Source: Zoogloeaceae bacterium
GTDB taxonomy: Bacteria; Pseudomonadota; Gammaproteobacteria; Burkholderiales; Rhodocyclaceae
Length of the DNA stretch: 6,937 nt
Assembly (NCBI GenBank): GCA_015657735.1
Contig: SSSX01000326.1
Coordinates: 1 to 6,937 of the forward strand
Reading direction: 5' to 3'
The position numbers and the translations under genes are program-made. Numbering within the stretch: position 1 is the stretch's first letter; every line of letters begins with the position of its first letter. Below, piece after piece: positions 5,656 through 6,937 of this stretch. The notes below the pieces were generated by a model, which searched no databases, was not told where the DNA came from, and saw only the letters and a program-made list of their open reading frames with translations.

Positions 5656-6304
5656 GGGGCTCGCCGCCCCCGCCGGACGATTTCGGCACCGGCGCCATCT
5701 CGACCCGCCGGTTCTGCGCACGCCCCTTCGCGTCGGCGTTGGAGGCCACCGGCTGCTCGGGGCCGAAGGCCGCGGCGAACACCGACGCCGCCGGAATGCC
5801 CTCGTCGATCAGCGCACGGGTCACGGTCAGCGCGCGCTGGGCCGACAGCTCCCAGTTGTCGGCGAACTGCCGGTTGCTGTCGCGCATCGGGCGGTCGTCG
5901 GTGAAGCCGCTGACCATCAGCATCTCGTCGCGGCTGCCGAGATAGGCGCCGAGCGGTGCGGCCAGCGTCTTCAGAAGCTCCCGGCCCTCCGGCTGGAGCT
6001 GATCGGAATTGAGCGCGAACAGCACGCTGCCGCTGATGCCGATGCGGCCGTTGTTGAGCGTGACCCGCCCCGAGGCCAGCGGCACCGCCAGCGCCTTTTC
6101 GAGCGCCAGCCGCCGCTGCTCCTCGAGCTGCCGCTTGTGCACCTCGGCTTCCAGGGTAGTCGCCAGTTCCAGGTGCACGCCGAGCACGCCGACGAGGATC
6201 AGCACGAAGGCGCCCAGCAGGCCCGCCATCAGGTCGCCGAAGACGGCCCACACCGGCGTGCCGTGCCCACTGCCGGCGTCGCTGTCGTCCATGTCCATCG
6301 TCAC
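5648..6304 (-). CDS. Inner-membrane OmpA/MotB-like protein with peptidoglycan-binding domain
   Basis: A 218-residue protein with the layout of MotB or ZorB. A short acidic, uncleavable N-terminus is followed by one membrane helix, about residues 18-43 (WAVFGDLMAGLLGAFVLIL...), with D24 inside or at the edge of the helix. A charged, probably coiled-coil stalk follows (about 46-72, EAEVHKRQLEEQRRLALEKA), then an OmpA-like domain (about 87-206). That domain shows SGFTDDRPM (132-140), NWELSAQRALTVTRALIDEGI (150-170), and D191 with NRRVE (198-202), the residues that bind diaminopimelate peptidoglycan in the OmpA family. The protein should sit in the inner membrane with the domain in the periplasm. 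The GTG start is inside the TGA of the DUF802 gene (GTGA); ATG codons at 6298 and 6292 are alternatives. It lacks a lipoprotein or cleavable signal, so it is not an outer-membrane Pal/OmpA. The likely partner is the DUF802 protein. Confidence 0.9.
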   Translation of the reverse strand: MTMDMDDSDAGSGHGTPVWAVFGDLMAGLLGAFVLILVGVLGVHLELATTLEAEVHKRQLEEQRRLALEKALAVPLASGRVTLNNGRIGISGSVLFALNSDQLQPEGRELLKTLAAPLGAYLGSRDEMLMVSGFTDDRPMRDSNRQFADNWELSAQRALTVTRALIDEGIPAASVFAAAFGPEQPVASNADAKGRAQNRRVEMAPVPKSSGGGGEPRG

Positions 6305-6937
6305 GCCCCGTCGGCGGCGGCCGGCCCGCCGGAAATCTGCTGCAGGTCGGCGACGATCTGCTGTTGCGAGGTGATGCTGAGGTCGATGATCTCGCGCGCC
6401 TGGGCCACGTAGTAGGCAAGCTGCTCGTCGCTGCGCGTCATCGACTTGCCGAGCGCGCCTTCGATGCGCTGCAGGCCGGCGAGCAGCTTGTCGTTCGATT
6501 CGCCGAACAGCCGCACCGCCAGGCCGAAGGCGTCGCCGAGGCTGGCCACCTCGATGGCGCCGCCGGCGACCTGGGCGGCGGCCTCGGCGAGGGTCGCCGA
6601 CTCGGCGCCGATCCGGTCTTCGAAGCGCGCCCCGGCGCGCTCGAGCAGCGCCGCCGACGACGCCACCAGCGCGTCGATCGCCGTCCGCTGCTCGGTGGAG
6701 GCGTGGTTGATGCCGTCCAGCAGGGCCGCCAGCGTTTCCATGATGCGGCTGCGCTCGTCGAGCAGCGCGTTGTCGCGCGCCATGCTGGCCGACAACTCCT
6801 GGCGCAGCCGGCCGATCACCTCGGCGGCGGCGCGCGGGGCTTCGGCCGCCGTCTCCATCAGCCGCGTCACTTCGGCGATGGTCCGGCTGGCCTGAGCCTG
6901 GGTCGCGGCGGCGAGGCCGCCGGCGGTTTCCTCCAGC
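6301..6937 (-). CDS. DUF802 domain protein, C-terminal part only
   Basis: The reading frame enters from the right edge and ends at TGA 6303-6301, giving 211 residues of C-terminus. It is helical and Ala/Glu/Leu-rich (LEETAGGLAAATQAQASRTI..., MARDNALLDERSRIMETLAA, NHASTEQRTAIDALVASSAALLE), then DAFGLAVRLFGESNDKLLAGLQRIEG and SDEQLAYYVAQAREIIDLSI near the end. These segments match my recollection of the DUF802 domain, which forms the tail of long proteins with N-terminal membrane helices. The heptad-like pattern suggests a long coiled coil. A GTG at 6870 is internal and not the start, because coding continues upstream in frame without interruption. Translation is coupled to the OmpA gene by the GTGA overlap. 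By analogy with ZorA, such a tail could reach into the cytoplasm below a membrane pore; this needs the missing N-terminus. Confidence 0.83.
   Translation of the reverse strand, partial: LEETAGGLAAATQAQASRTIAEVTRLMETAAEAPRAAAEVIGRLRQELSASMARDNALLDERSRIMETLAALLDGINHASTEQRTAIDALVASSAALLERAGARFEDRIGAESATLAEAAAQVAGGAIEVASLGDAFGLAVRLFGESNDKLLAGLQRIEGALGKSMTRSDEQLAYYVAQAREIIDLSITSQQQIVADLQQISGGPAAADGA

Noticed and set aside
4297..5904. 535-codon open frame on the plus strand across the VirK-like and DUF2894 genes
   Set aside because: Low-complexity Arg/Ala/Gly product that overlaps two supported genes in other frames and runs across their convergent boundary.
5065..6937. A complete Zorya defence system
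   Set aside because: Only a ZorB-like protein is seen. No ZorC, ZorD or ZorE homologue is present, and DUF802 is not established as ZorA. The UvrD-like helicase is a separate, distant unit and not a Swi2/Snf2 ZorD.

Overview
The window is about 70% G+C and densely coding. Its gene content (an FMN reductase with a LysR regulator, a UvrD/Rep helicase, a VirK/YbjX protein, and a DUF802/OmpA/DUF2894 cluster) points to a Gram-negative proteobacterium, most likely a betaproteobacterium. That placement rests on base composition and family membership only.

Layout. (1) Positions 1-1462, minus strand: an NADPH-dependent FMN reductase/quinone reductase (ChrR/SsuE-like flavodoxin fold) followed by a LysR-type regulator that is cut by the left edge. 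(2) 1593-3871, minus strand: a 70-residue zinc-ribbon protein followed by a 689-residue UvrD/Rep superfamily 1 helicase. A plausible sigma70 promoter lies just upstream, with an inverted repeat over its -10 region. (3) 3872-4084: a divergent intergenic region with two dyad symmetries. (4) 4085 (or 4037)-5050, plus strand: a VirK/YbjX (DUF535) protein. It converges on the next block across only 14 bases. (5) 5065-6937, minus strand: the end of a DUF802 protein (N-terminus beyond the right edge), an inner-membrane MotB/ZorB-like OmpA protein, and a DUF2894 protein.

The three minus-strand blocks are tightly packed. Three junctions share the same four-base GTGA overlap (a GTG start inside the TGA stop of the gene before), and a fourth overlaps by eight bases with an inferred GTG start, so translational coupling is likely throughout.

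The most interesting block is the last. A single-helix membrane protein with an intramembrane aspartate and a periplasmic OmpA/peptidoglycan-binding domain is coupled to DUF802 and DUF2894 proteins. The layout resembles that of MotB/ZorB-type stator subunits, but a motor or defence role is inference, and the decisive part of the DUF802 gene lies outside the window. No RNA genes, CRISPR arrays, insertion sequences or phage genes were seen.
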